Part shown: positions 1-9,040 of the stretch, piece after piece
Numbering within the stretch: position 1 is the first letter of the stretch
Layout of the letters: each line of letters starts with the position of its first letter
Origin: CAINVV01 sp037140615
GTDB lineage: Bacteria > Bacteroidota > Bacteroidia > Bacteroidales > Prolixibacteraceae
Reading direction: 5' to 3'
DNA length: 64,000 bases
Assembly: GCA_037140615.1 (NCBI GenBank)
Contig: JBAXED010000001.1
Location: forward strand, 48,767 to 112,766
Translations under genes and position numbers: made by a program
The notes under the pieces: generated by a model
Databases searched by the model: none
Seen by the model: only the letters and a program-made list of their open reading frames with translations
What the model was told of the DNA's origin: nothing

Positions 1-353
1 GGTTTATCGCTAAACTCCATGATAAACTGAATGCTTTCGAAAACACGATTCAGTTCTTTGCTTTTAAAGTTTTGCATTTCCATACCCGTTTTGTAATAGT
101 AGGTCTTGCCCTTTTCGGCTTCAAATCGTGTTACAGCCGCCCAATATTCTTTACCGCTTTCTGTCAATAGCATGTAAGTATAGCCGCTTGTTTGTATAAC
201 ATCCTTAGCAACAACAGTATGCATTTCTGCTGCAGCGGGTTCCATAGCCATCTCATGCGGCGAGGATGGTGTGTTTTCTGTTTTTTTGACTTTGGCATTG
301 TTACAACTTGCCAGCAAAATCAATGCAAATACGAAATAGGAAATAGACTTCAT
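1..353 (-). CDS. Partial secreted lipoprotein, NrfJ/GW-like small periplasmic family (3' end beyond window)
   Basis: The frame starts at an ATG at 353 and runs off the left edge with 117 codons visible. It has a lipoprotein signal with lipobox LASC (Cys17), a short Lys/Thr/Pro/Ala linker, and a compact domain containing SGYTYMLL, GKEYWAAV, TYYYKTGMEM and FKSKELNRVFES. This pattern resembles small Bacteroidota and delta-proteobacterial periplasmic proteins that get labelled NrfJ-like or GW-dipeptide proteins; the family match is from memory. It lies downstream of the cytochrome c maturation gene on the same strand, 66 bp away, separated by a heptamer repeat. Probably only a few C-terminal residues are missing, because the last conserved block is already present. 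Biochemical role unknown. Confidence 0.6.
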   Translation of the reverse strand, partial: MKSISYFVFALILLASCNNAKVKKTENTPSSPHEMAMEPAAAEMHTVVAKDVIQTSGYTYMLLTESGKEYWAAVTRFEAEKGKTYYYKTGMEMQNFKSKELNRVFESIQFIMEFSDK

Positions 354-373
354 GATATGCTATTTATGAATTA

Positions 374-408
<35 letters not shown>

Positions 409-419
409 TAAATATATGT

Positions 420-3125
420 TTATTCGTCTTTTAGATCGATTTTTGAAAGATTATTATAAGCTTTCCAGGCTATACCTCCCACGACAACGATGACAACGAC
501 CAAAGCCACCGGAAAGGAGGATGCACTTCCGCTTCCGTAAGAATGAAGACCAGATAAGTAATAATTCACACCAAGATAAGTCATCAGTACGCAGAGCAAT
601 CCGGCAACAGAGGCCAAATTGACAGCGAACCAGCCGCGGTATCCCGGCATGAGGCGCATGTGAGTAATGAAAGCATACACCAAAATTGTCACAAGCGACC
701 AGGTCTCTTTTGGATCCCAGCCCCAATATCTCCCCCAGGATTCATTCGCCCAGATGGCACCCAGAAAAGTTCCGATCGTGAGCAGGTAAAGTCCGAGAAT
801 CATAGAAGCTTCATTGATCCAGGTCATGTGACGGATATTTCGTTGAACACGATCTTTATTAATGGGTTTTACCATGCTGGCTAACAACATATTAAGTAAG
901 CCAATAATTGCACTTACACCCAGAAATCCATAGCTTGCTGTAATGACTGCCACATGGAGTGCGAGCCAGTAAGATTTCAATACAGGAACCAGATTGGTGA
1001 TTTCAGGATTGAGCCAGCTCATCTGCGCCACAAAAAGGGTAAGTCCGGAGAGTAACGCTGCAGCACCCATAACCATCGGATTTCTGCGCGCAAAGATCAA
1101 TCCTGCAAGCATCCCTGCCCATGCAATATATATCATGGATTCATAACCATCACTCCATGGCATATGACCGGCAATGTATCCGCGGATAATCAGACCGATT
1201 GTATGCAGGGCGAATCCGGCCAGGAAAATCCAACCAGTGTATTTGACTATTTTTTGGTTCATTGAACCAGTTGTAAGCAAGGCTCTGAAATAGAAGATCA
1301 TCAATACCAGGCCGGTCAATAAATAGAGGAAAGTCAGATCTTTGAAGATGTTTACACGGTTGTACAGGATCTCCAGATTTTGTTTGGCTACTCCGGGAAT
1401 CAGTTCTGATCCAAGCTTGCGCTGAAACTGTTCAATCAAAGCAAGATCCGCCTTTTGGCGTGATTCGTCGTTGTTTTGAACAGCATTGAGGTAATCAGAG
1501 AATACCTTGCTTATCATTGCCCCGGATGTCGAAGCAGGAGCTGTAGTAAGGTCCTCCCATTTGGTATTTTTGGGATCTGAAGAAGGAAATAACCGTAATA
1601 GTTCCCCTTTATAAACCAGGTAAGCTACATTCAGCCTGTCGTCCACCTTGATGATAGCATTGTCGAAGGTACCACGCTCAGAGGGCTGTTTGGCATAAGC
1701 CTCACCTACCTCTTTCATCATTTTATAGTTTCCTTTGCCATCGAAGAAGTCTGCGAAGGAAGCCTTTCCGGAAGAGATACCAAGGAGCTGTTCAATTTTG
1801 CTTTCAGATACGACAATCATCGGAACTTTTTGCCAATCCTCAGGATAAGTAATCATGCTCAAAACTAATTGTTCCGGCGATAGACCATTAAAACTCTCAG
1901 CCCTGGAAATCTTCATGACAACCTCATAAGCCAGCGTGCTAAATGGCTCCACGCGTCCGTCATGACCCTGTACCCATACTCCAGCAAAATCATTGGCAGC
2001 TTTTTTGGGTACTTCTGCACCCATAAGCTGCCCGGAAAGGAATACCAAAGATAAAAGTGCCAACGCCTTAACTGGCTTAGAGGCCTTCTGCATCAAACGG
2101 AAGAAATAACTTTTCTTGTTAAATATCGAGAGAAGGATGGCTCCAAAAAGAAGAAAATAGCCAATATAAGTCAAAATAGTGCCTGGCATATCCTTGTTGA
2201 CTGAGAGGATGGTTCCTTTCTCGTCCTGATCGAAGGAAGATTGATAAAACCTATAACCTCTATGTTTCAATACGTTGTTCATGTAAATAGAAAAATCCAT
2301 GTTTACGCCCTGTTCCTTGTCAATCAATGTTACTTCGCTTTTGTAAGACGAAGGACTCATTGATCCTGGATATCGGATAAGTTGAAAGTCTTTCAGATGG
2401 ATGGCAAAAGGCAGAACTTCAGTTTTTGGCCCAATCCAGATTTCATAGTCAGCGCCATTATATTGTCCTTTGACAGAAGCTGCCTGACCTTCATCGCTAA
2501 TCAATACTGTGACAAATTCGTCTTTCGAGCCGTCTGCCAATTTAATTTTTACACCTTTACCTTGTTTCATCATTCCGCCCATAGATGATCCGGCCTGACC
2601 ACCAGATTGTGCATTATAGAGGAATTCCACAGATCTGACTTTTAATTTTTTGCCATTAAAATCAAAAGAAGCGCTGATTGCTCCCTCAGAAAATGGGGTC
2701 AAAAGTACTTTTTGTTCTCCTTCCAGATGTTGATCACCCTGAGATACTAGCATATGAAAATACTGGTCTGAAGTTATCAATTCAGAAGATGACTCTCCCT
2801 CCCTGATATGGATAACTCCTTCTTCTCCAATATATCTGGTTACTCCGGCGCCAATGACCATTAAAATAAATGCAAGGTGAAATAGCCCAACTGTCATTTT
2901 CTCCTTTTTGTATAACCTGTTGCGGAAATAAATTACTCCCATTGCTACTGAAAGAAAAACCAACAACAGTTCGAACCAAAGAGAGCCATATACCAATGCT
3001 TTTGCGGCTTCAGCGCCATAGGAACTTTCTACAAAGGTGGCTACTCCAAGAACAACAGCAAGAAGCAATAAGGCAAAACCGGCAGTTGTTGTGGAAAATA
3101 TAGTTTTCTTTAATTGTGTTATCAT
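420..3125 (-). CDS. ccsBA: CcsBA: fused ResB/CcsB-CcsA cytochrome c synthase
   Basis: System II cytochrome c biogenesis protein that moves haem across the membrane and attaches it to CxxCH motifs of apocytochromes. The 901 residues fit a fusion: an N-terminal ResB/CcsB part with three membrane helices (about residues 15-97) and a large periplasmic loop, a fourth helix near 325, a second periplasmic stretch of about 250 residues, then a C-terminal multi-helix CcsA part from about 620. The CcsA haem-handling WWD motif is visible as WGRYWGWDPKETW near residues 790-805. The start is ATG at 3125; a TAnnTTTG box lies 29 bp upstream. A client could be the heptaheme cytochrome encoded at 36.6-38.1 kb. 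CcsBA fusions are known in Bacteroidota and epsilon-proteobacteria. Confidence 0.93.
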   Translation of the reverse strand: MITQLKKTIFSTTTAGFALLLLAVVLGVATFVESSYGAEAAKALVYGSLWFELLLVFLSVAMGVIYFRNRLYKKEKMTVGLFHLAFILMVIGAGVTRYIGEEGVIHIREGESSSELITSDQYFHMLVSQGDQHLEGEQKVLLTPFSEGAISASFDFNGKKLKVRSVEFLYNAQSGGQAGSSMGGMMKQGKGVKIKLADGSKDEFVTVLISDEGQAASVKGQYNGADYEIWIGPKTEVLPFAIHLKDFQLIRYPGSMSPSSYKSEVTLIDKEQGVNMDFSIYMNNVLKHRGYRFYQSSFDQDEKGTILSVNKDMPGTILTYIGYFLLFGAILLSIFNKKSYFFRLMQKASKPVKALALLSLVFLSGQLMGAEVPKKAANDFAGVWVQGHDGRVEPFSTLAYEVVMKISRAESFNGLSPEQLVLSMITYPEDWQKVPMIVVSESKIEQLLGISSGKASFADFFDGKGNYKMMKEVGEAYAKQPSERGTFDNAIIKVDDRLNVAYLVYKGELLRLFPSSDPKNTKWEDLTTAPASTSGAMISKVFSDYLNAVQNNDESRQKADLALIEQFQRKLGSELIPGVAKQNLEILYNRVNIFKDLTFLYLLTGLVLMIFYFRALLTTGSMNQKIVKYTGWIFLAGFALHTIGLIIRGYIAGHMPWSDGYESMIYIAWAGMLAGLIFARRNPMVMGAAALLSGLTLFVAQMSWLNPEITNLVPVLKSYWLALHVAVITASYGFLGVSAIIGLLNMLLASMVKPINKDRVQRNIRHMTWINEASMILGLYLLTIGTFLGAIWANESWGRYWGWDPKETWSLVTILVYAFITHMRLMPGYRGWFAVNLASVAGLLCVLMTYLGVNYYLSGLHSYGSGSASSFPVALVVVIVVVGGIAWKAYNNLSKIDLKDE

Positions 3126-3153
3126 AACGTATATATAAGTATCAATAGGCTAG

Positions 3154-3161
3154 CAAAAATA
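3154..3161 (-). promoter_or_regulatory. Predicted -7 box for ccsBA
   Basis: Reads TATTTTTG on the minus strand, a full match to the Bacteroidota TAnnTTTG element, 28 bp upstream of the ccsBA ATG. I see no convincing TTTG at the -33 position. Confidence 0.5.
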
Positions 3162-3184
3162 AGAAAAAACCAATCGTAAATTAT

Positions 3185-3215
3185 AAAAAGGGAGCCCCGA
3201 AAGACCCCCTTTTTT
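3185..3215 (-). terminator. Intrinsic terminator downstream of ppdK
   Basis: On the minus strand an A/G-rich arm (AAAAAAGGGGG) pairs across an approximately 14-base loop with CCCTTTTT. It sits 52 bp after the ppdK stop and just before the ccsBA promoter, so it separates the two same-strand genes. The U-tract is the tail of the stem itself. Confidence 0.75.
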
Positions 3216-3267
3216 GTAATTATTACAATTTAGAACTTTTACAGACAAATATTTTCATCTGCATAAA

Positions 3268-5979
3268 TTATCCATTCTTCTTAACATTGGCCTGAGCAGC
3301 TGCCAAACGTGCAATTGGCACGCGGAAAGGTGAACAGCTAACATAATCTAAACCAACCTTGTCACAGAACTCAACTGAACTTGGCTCGCCACCATGTTCA
3401 CCGCAAATTCCTATTTTAAGTCCAGGCTTGGTTGAACGACCTTTGGCAACACCCATTTCAACAAGAATGCCTACACCTGTTTGATCCAGAATCTGGAAAG
3501 GATCATTTTTTAGAATACCTCTATCAAGATAATCAGGAAGGAATTTTCCGGCATCGTCGCGCGAAAATCCCATGGTCATCTGGGTAAGGTCATTGGTTCC
3601 AAAAGAGAAGAAATCAGCCTCTTTAGCAATGGTTTCTGCTGTTAAGGCAGCCCTTGGCACTTCAATCATGGTACCTACCAGGTAATCAATTTTAGCGTTT
3701 CTTTCCGCAAAAACTGTTTGAATGGTAGCATGGATGACGTCAGTTTGATTTTTCAACTCAGCAACAGTACCTACCAGTGGGACCATAATTTCCGGACGTG
3801 CATCAACGCCTTTTGCTTTTAGGTTCAAAGCAGCTTCGATAATGGCGCGTGCCTGCATTTCAGTTATTTCGGGATAAGTAATCCCTAAACGGCAACCACG
3901 GTGACCCAACATTGGGTTAAATTCCTCCAGGTCACTTATTTTGGATTTGATTTGATCTAAGGTAAGACCCATCTCTTCGGCAAGCTCTTTCTGCATGGCC
4001 AGTTCGTGGGGCACAAATTCATGCAATGGCGGATCGAGCAAACGAACAGTAACACCATATCCTGCCATTGCTTCGAAGATACCTTCGAAATCTGCGCGCT
4101 GATATGGAAGTAATTTAGCTAAGGCGGCTTTTCTTCCATCAATAGATGAGGCAAGGATCATTTCGCGCATGGCTTTGATACGGGCACCTTCAAAAAACAT
4201 ATGTTCAGTACGGCAAAGACCGATTCCTTTTGCACCAAACTGACGGGCTTTCACAGCATCATTAGGAGTATCTGCGTTGGTACGGACAGACATGCGGGTA
4301 TATTTGTCGGCCAGTTCCATTACTTTTGCAAAATCATCACTGATAGTAGCTTCCTGAGTCTTAACTTTTCCGTCAAAAACTTCGCCAGTAGAACCATTCA
4401 GTGAAATCCAATCACCTTCATTGTACACTTTACCGGTAGCTTCCATTGTACGGGTCTTGTAGTTGATTCTCAAGGCACCAGCTCCTGAAACGCAGCATTT
4501 TCCCATTCCACGGGCCACAACAGCCGCGTGGGAAGTCATCCCTCCACGGGCAGTTAAAATACCACGGGCGATGTTCATACCTTCCAGATCTTCAGGAGAG
4601 GTCTCAATCCTTACCAGAATGGAGTTCTCATAATTTTTTGCTTCGTCGGCAAAGAAAACGATCTGGCCAGTTGCAGCTCCCGGAGAAGCTGGAAGTCCTT
4701 TGCCAATTAATTTGGCAGTTTTAAGTGCATTAACGTCAAAGACAGGATGTAAAAGTTCGTCCAATTTATTTGGCTCCACTCTTAACATGGCTGTTTTCTC
4801 ATCGATTTTACCTTCACTTAAAAGGTCAACAGCAATTTTCAGCATGGCTGCACCTGTGCGCTTCCCATTGCGGGTTTGCAACAACCAGAGTTTACCATCC
4901 TGAATGGTAAATTCGATGTCCTGCATATCTTTGTAATGACCTTCCAATTTTTCCTGGATCTCCATCAACTGCGCGTACGCTTTTGGCATGGTCTCTTCCA
5001 GCGAAGGGAATTTAGAGGCACGATCATTTTCGGTAACATTTTGAAGTTCAGCCCAACGTTTTGAACCAATTTTGGTAATCTGCTGTGGAGTACGAATACC
5101 GGCAACAACATCTTCGCCCTGAGCATTGATCAGGTATTCACCGATAAACATATTTTCTCCGGTCGAAGCATCACGGGTAAATCCAACACCTGTGGCAGAG
5201 TTTCCGCCCATGTTGCCGAATACCATGGCTTGAACATTGACTGCTGTTCCCCACTCTACCGGAATATTGTTGAGTCTTCTGTAATAAATAGCACGGTCGT
5301 TCATCCAGCTTTCGAAAACTGCAGCAACAGCACCCCAAAGTTGCTCCCAGGGATCAACAGGGAAATCTTTACCGGTTACTTTTAAAACTGCTGCCTTGAA
5401 GCGAAGCACCAATGTTTTTAAATTTTCAACAGTGAAATCTGTATCTTCTTTGATACCAACCTCCTCTTTCATGTGCTCTATGATCTCTTCGAAAGGATCA
5501 ATATCTGTTTTGCTGTGGGGTTTCATGCCCAACACAACATCACCGTACATCTGCACAAAACGGCGGTAAGAATCCCAGGCAAAACGTGGATTACCTGACT
5601 TTAATGCGATACCTTCCACTGCCAGGTCGTTCAATCCAAGGTTCAGGATGGTGTCCATCATGCCGGGCATAGAAGCTCTGGCACCTGAACGGACAGAAAC
5701 CAGACAAGGATTTTCTTTCGAACCAAATTTGGTTCCCGTAATATTTTCAATGTATGCTACCGCTGCTTGTACATCTTTCTCAATCAAAGCAAATGCAGCT
5801 TTTTTACCTTTTGCGGTAAACTCTGTACAAACGTCTGTGGTAATAGTGAATCCCGGAGGAACGGGTACACCGATCAGATTCATCTCGGCCAGGTTAGCGC
5901 CCTTGCCACCCAACAAATTTTTCATCTCTGCACGACCTTCTGCCTGGCCGTTGCCGAATGTATAAACATACTTCGTCAT
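3268..5979 (-). CDS. ppdK: Pyruvate, phosphate dikinase
   Basis: Interconverts pyruvate, ATP and phosphate with PEP, AMP and pyrophosphate; in anaerobic Bacteroidota it usually links glycolysis and gluconeogenesis with pyrophosphate. The 903 residues are of expected length. The N-terminal nucleotide-binding domain starts with LLGGKGANLAEM and VPVPPGFTITT; the phospho-carrier His is in GGMTSHAAVVARGMG (near residue 484); the C-terminal PEP/pyruvate barrel ends with GICGEHGGEPSS carrying the catalytic Cys. The start is ATG at 5979, with a perfect TAnnTTTG box about 50 bp upstream. It is a single-gene unit, divergent from the DUF2520 gene and closed by an intrinsic terminator. Confidence 0.97.
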   Translation of the reverse strand: MTKYVYTFGNGQAEGRAEMKNLLGGKGANLAEMNLIGVPVPPGFTITTDVCTEFTAKGKKAAFALIEKDVQAAVAYIENITGTKFGSKENPCLVSVRSGARASMPGMMDTILNLGLNDLAVEGIALKSGNPRFAWDSYRRFVQMYGDVVLGMKPHSKTDIDPFEEIIEHMKEEVGIKEDTDFTVENLKTLVLRFKAAVLKVTGKDFPVDPWEQLWGAVAAVFESWMNDRAIYYRRLNNIPVEWGTAVNVQAMVFGNMGGNSATGVGFTRDASTGENMFIGEYLINAQGEDVVAGIRTPQQITKIGSKRWAELQNVTENDRASKFPSLEETMPKAYAQLMEIQEKLEGHYKDMQDIEFTIQDGKLWLLQTRNGKRTGAAMLKIAVDLLSEGKIDEKTAMLRVEPNKLDELLHPVFDVNALKTAKLIGKGLPASPGAATGQIVFFADEAKNYENSILVRIETSPEDLEGMNIARGILTARGGMTSHAAVVARGMGKCCVSGAGALRINYKTRTMEATGKVYNEGDWISLNGSTGEVFDGKVKTQEATISDDFAKVMELADKYTRMSVRTNADTPNDAVKARQFGAKGIGLCRTEHMFFEGARIKAMREMILASSIDGRKAALAKLLPYQRADFEGIFEAMAGYGVTVRLLDPPLHEFVPHELAMQKELAEEMGLTLDQIKSKISDLEEFNPMLGHRGCRLGITYPEITEMQARAIIEAALNLKAKGVDARPEIMVPLVGTVAELKNQTDVIHATIQTVFAERNAKIDYLVGTMIEVPRAALTAETIAKEADFFSFGTNDLTQMTMGFSRDDAGKFLPDYLDRGILKNDPFQILDQTGVGILVEMGVAKGRSTKPGLKIGICGEHGGEPSSVEFCDKVGLDYVSCSPFRVPIARLAAAQANVKKNG

Positions 5980-6029
5980 AAAATATAAATATTTGGTTTG
6001 AGAATTATATCCCTGCTAAAAATTGCCTG

Positions 6030-6037
6030 CAAAGTTA
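6030..6037 (-). promoter_or_regulatory. Predicted -7 box for ppdK
   Basis: Reads TAACTTTG on the minus strand, a full TAnnTTTG match, giving a leader of roughly 45-50 nt to the ppdK ATG. No clear -33 TTTG. Confidence 0.5.
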
Positions 6038-6072
6038 AAATTTATAACATAACGATTTAATGATAATTACCC

Positions 6073-6080
6073 TATTTTTG
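6073..6080 (+). promoter_or_regulatory. Predicted -7 box for the DUF2520-kdsC-rlmD run
   Basis: TATTTTTG matches TAnnTTTG and ends 15 bp before the ATG at 6096, implying a leader of only about 10 nt. Confidence 0.5.
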
Positions 6081-6095
6081 CAAAAAAATAAATGA

Positions 6096-6857
6096 ATGCG
6101 AATCGTTTTACTAGGTACTGGAAATTTAGCCACCCGGTTGGGATTAGCCTTTCATGCCAAGGAGGTTGAGATTATTCAGGTTTTTGGCCGTAATGAATCC
6201 ATTGGTGTTCATTTATCAAAACAGCTGGGGTGCTCTTTCACCTCTTTAAAACAGGAAATTAAGACCGATGCCGACTTTTACTTTCTAGCTGTAACGGAGG
6301 AAGCTATCCCGGAAATTTTGATCAACTCTCCGATTAGCAATCAATTGATCATTCACACTTCAGGAAGTGTCTCCATGGAAATGCTTGCAGCCTTCTCCAT
6401 TAATTATGGTGTTTTTTACCCTTTGCAAACTTTATCCAAACAAAAAGAGGTAGATTTCAGTACAATTCCAATTTGTATTGAGGCCAACAGCACGGATAAC
6501 CTGAAAAAATTAAATGAGCTGGCCTATCTCATTTCGGGGCAAGTTTTCCACATTGATTCAGCAAAGCGACGGCAGCTTCACCTGGCAGCCGTTTTTGTCT
6601 GTAACTTTGTAAACCATCTTTATTCAATAGGAGCGCATCTTCTTCAGGATCAAAATCTTGATTTTGATATACTTAAGCCACTAATACTTGAAACAGCCCA
6701 AAAGGTGATGACATTTCCTCCTGAAGAAGTTCAGACTGGTCCGGCGGTGCGCGGAAATGAAGCAATCATGGAGATACATCTTAAGATGCTGGAACAATAT
6801 CCCGAATGGCAAAATATTTATAGCCTTATCAGTCAAGATATCAAACAATTACAATAA
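6096..6857 (+). CDS. DUF2520 / Rossmann-like oxidoreductase-type protein
   Basis: A 253-residue protein. It starts with a dinucleotide-binding glycine motif (VLLGTGNLATRL) followed by a Rossmann half and a helical C-terminal half with HLAAVFVCNFVNHLY and GPAVRGN, the layout of the Rossmann-like plus DUF2520 family, which resembles ProC and F420-dependent NADP reductases. The substrate is not known. The gene is 4 bp upstream of kdsC, a pairing I recall from other Bacteroidota. An overlapping ATG at 6092 is in another frame, so 6096 is the start. It is probably NAD(P)-binding; the actual reaction cannot be read from sequence. Confidence 0.8.
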   Translation: MRIVLLGTGNLATRLGLAFHAKEVEIIQVFGRNESIGVHLSKQLGCSFTSLKQEIKTDADFYFLAVTEEAIPEILINSPISNQLIIHTSGSVSMEMLAAFSINYGVFYPLQTLSKQKEVDFSTIPICIEANSTDNLKKLNELAYLISGQVFHIDSAKRRQLHLAAVFVCNFVNHLYSIGAHLLQDQNLDFDILKPLILETAQKVMTFPPEEVQTGPAVRGNEAIMEIHLKMLEQYPEWQNIYSLISQDIKQLQ

Positions 6858-6861
6858 TAAT

Positions 6862-7392
6862 ATGGCATTTTTCAAAGAAGAACTAAGTAAAATAAAAGGT
6901 TTTGTTTTCGATGTGGACGGGGTATTGTCTCACAATGTCCTTGGTCTTTCTCCTGACGGCGATCCAGTTCGAACGGCAAACATGAAAGATGGTTATGCCA
7001 TCATGTATGCCATCAAGCTGGGTTATCCAATCGGAATCATCACAGGAGGAAGAACACAGGATACAAGGGGCAGACTCGAAAGACTGGGTATTAACCAGGT
7101 ATATATGGGAACACTGGATAAGGTTCCATGCTTGCATGATTTCATGGAGAAAAACAATCTTACAGCCAATGAAGTACTCTACATGGGTGACGATATTCCC
7201 GATTACAATGTGATGACTTTGGTTGGACTGCCGGTTTGTCCAAACGATGCAGCTCCCGAAATCAAAGAGATTTCTGCCTATATCTCAGATAAAAATGGAG
7301 GAGAGGGATGTGTCAGAGATGTAATTGAGCAAGTGTTGCGTGCGCAGGAGAAATGGAGCCACCCGGGAGATATAAATTGGAGCAGCTTCTGA
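6862..7392 (+). CDS. kdsC: 3-deoxy-D-manno-octulosonate 8-phosphate phosphatase (KdsC-type HAD)
   Basis: Removes phosphate from KDO-8-P on the way to lipopolysaccharide core. The 176 residues fit the small cap-less HAD type. The nucleophile motif is FDVDGVLS with Asp17 and Asp19; motif II region IITGG; MGDDIPDYNVM holds the acidic motif; PNDAAPEIK is typical of KdsC. An in-frame extension upstream lies inside the previous gene, so the start is ATG 6862, 4 bp after the DUF2520 stop. The stop codon TGA at 7390 is also the first base triplet of a G-rich repeat cassette. Confidence 0.9.
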   Translation: MAFFKEELSKIKGFVFDVDGVLSHNVLGLSPDGDPVRTANMKDGYAIMYAIKLGYPIGIITGGRTQDTRGRLERLGINQVYMGTLDKVPCLHDFMEKNNLTANEVLYMGDDIPDYNVMTLVGLPVCPNDAAPEIKEISAYISDKNGGEGCVRDVIEQVLRAQEKWSHPGDINWSSF

Positions 7393-7570
7393 GAAAGAGG
7401 GGGTGACAGGGAGAGGGGGCGAGGGGGCGATCTGGACTCTGGACATGAGTATATTGATGGTAAAATAAAGGTGAAGCGCAGGATTTCAATACAATCGCAT
7501 AAAGGGTAAAAAAGTGATATTTGAATGTTGGGAATAGCACTCGCCCCCTCACCCACTCGCCCTCTCCTTT
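7390..7570. repeat. Heptamer-repeat cassette with G-rich and C-rich inverted arms (kdsC-rlmD)
   Basis: The left arm (7390-7430) is a degenerate G/A-rich series with runs GGGGG, GGG, GGGGG, GGGGG separated by 3-5 bases, which fits the G-quadruplex pattern. About 107 bp of unique sequence follows. The right arm (7538-7570) is the C-rich inverse counterpart (CGCCCCCTC, CCCACTCGCCC). Transcribed from kdsC toward rlmD, the two arms could form a long imperfect hairpin. The arms contain no credible gene, although they leave open frames on the minus strand. Confidence 0.85.
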
Positions 7571-7603
7571 TACTTAGAAACATATATTTAAAAACTTTTA
7601 GTA

Positions 7604-9040
7604 GTGGGAAGAAAAAATAAAAATTTGCCTTTGTTGCTGAATGTAGAGATTCTGGATGCCGGTGCTGAAGGAAAAGCCGTGGCTCGTGTTGAAGGAATGG
7701 TTGTTTTCACCACCAATGTGATACCAGGTGATGTCGTAGATATTCAGGTGACAAAAAAAAGAGAAAAATTCATGGAGGGAAAGGTTGTAGCGATACAAAA
7801 ACCCTCACCCGACCGGGTAGAAGCATTTTGCCAGCATTTTGACTTATGCGGCGGATGCAAATGGCAGTTCCTGCCCTACGAAAAACAACTCTTCTACAAG
7901 CAGAAACAGGTTGTCGACCAACTCACCAGAATTGGGAAAGTTAATATACCCGTCCTTCATCCAATCAAAGGCTCCGAAAAAACAACCTACTACCGGAACA
8001 AGCTGGAGTACACCTTTTCAAACAGGCGCTGGCTTTCCCTTGAAGAAATTCGATCAGGGAATGAGATTAGTGATCAGGATGTTCTCGGTTTCCATATTCC
8101 GGGGATGTTCGATAAGGTGATGGACATCGAAAAATGCTGGCTTCAGCCTTCGCCATCCAATGAGATACGCAATGCAGTGCGTACTTATGCTCTTGATCAC
8201 AAACTACCCTTTTTCGACCTTAGAAATAGGAGTGGAATGCTGCGTACCATCACCATTCGGTCGAACGGAAAAGGTGAGGTGATGGTGATTGTTGTTTTCT
8301 ATTATTATATCCAAACTCTATGTGACGGATTACTTAATCATATAAGTGACAGTTTTCCTGAAGTAACTTCCTTGCTTTACGTCATCAACGAAAAGGGGAA
8401 CGACACAATTACAGACCAGGAGGTTTTGGTTTTTAAAGGAGCAAATCACCTGGTAGAGGAGATGGAGGGGTTGAAATTTATTGTTGGAGCAAAATCTTTT
8501 TACCAAACCAATTCGTCCCAGGCCTACGAACTATACAAAATCACCAGAGAGATGGCGGGTCTTACCGGTCAGGAAATTGTATATGACTTGTACACCGGTA
8601 CAGGAACCATCGCAAATTTTGTGGCAGGCAAAGCAAAAAAAGTTATTGGGATAGAATATGTGCCTGAAGCAATTGCCGATGCAAAAATCAATTCAGAAAA
8701 CAACGGAATAACAAATACGCTCTTCTTTTCGGGTGATATGAAAGATATTCTAACGGCAAATTTTATCTCAGAAAATGGCCGGCCGGATGTCATCATTACC
8801 GATCCACCGAGGGCAGGTATGGACGAAAAAGTTGTTCAAGTCATCCTGGCTGCAGAGCCAAAGAGGATCGTCTATGTAAGTTGTAATCCGGCAACTCAGG
8901 CAAGGGATTTACAACTTTTGCAAATTCAGTATAATGTCAAAGAAGTACATCCGGTTGATATGTTCCCACACACGCACCACGTAGAAAATGTTGTGCTACT
9001 TGAAAGAGTAGATCATGCGGTTTGTTGTTCAGAACCGTAA
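7604..9040 (+). CDS. rlmD: 23S rRNA (uracil-C5)-methyltransferase, RlmD/RumA type
   Basis: SAM-dependent enzyme that makes 5-methyluridine in rRNA; RlmD modifies U1939 in E. coli, but the exact site here is inferred. The 478 residues comprise an N-terminal TRAM domain, [4Fe-4S] cysteines (Cys76, Cys82, Cys85 in HFDLCGGCKWQ, with Cys in DIEKCW as fourth), a central domain, and a methyltransferase domain with YDLYTGTGTIANF, DPPRAGMD and the catalytic VSCNPATQARDL. The start is GTG at 7604, just after a repeat cassette; I see no better ATG. The 3' end overlaps the convergent beta-barrel gene by 12 bp. Confidence 0.92.
   Translation: MGRKNKNLPLLLNVEILDAGAEGKAVARVEGMVVFTTNVIPGDVVDIQVTKKREKFMEGKVVAIQKPSPDRVEAFCQHFDLCGGCKWQFLPYEKQLFYKQKQVVDQLTRIGKVNIPVLHPIKGSEKTTYYRNKLEYTFSNRRWLSLEEIRSGNEISDQDVLGFHIPGMFDKVMDIEKCWLQPSPSNEIRNAVRTYALDHKLPFFDLRNRSGMLRTITIRSNGKGEVMVIVVFYYYIQTLCDGLLNHISDSFPEVTSLLYVINEKGNDTITDQEVLVFKGANHLVEEMEGLKFIVGAKSFYQTNSSQAYELYKITREMAGLTGQEIVYDLYTGTGTIANFVAGKAKKVIGIEYVPEAIADAKINSENNGITNTLFFSGDMKDILTANFISENGRPDVIITDPPRAGMDEKVVQVILAAEPKRIVYVSCNPATQARDLQLLQIQYNVKEVHPVDMFPHTHHVENVVLLERVDHAVCCSEP

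Noticed and set aside
7313..7583. Open minus-strand frames over the kdsC-rlmD spacer
   Set aside because: They are Ser/Pro/Leu-rich translations of the C-rich and G-rich repeat arms, with no independent start signal or domain.
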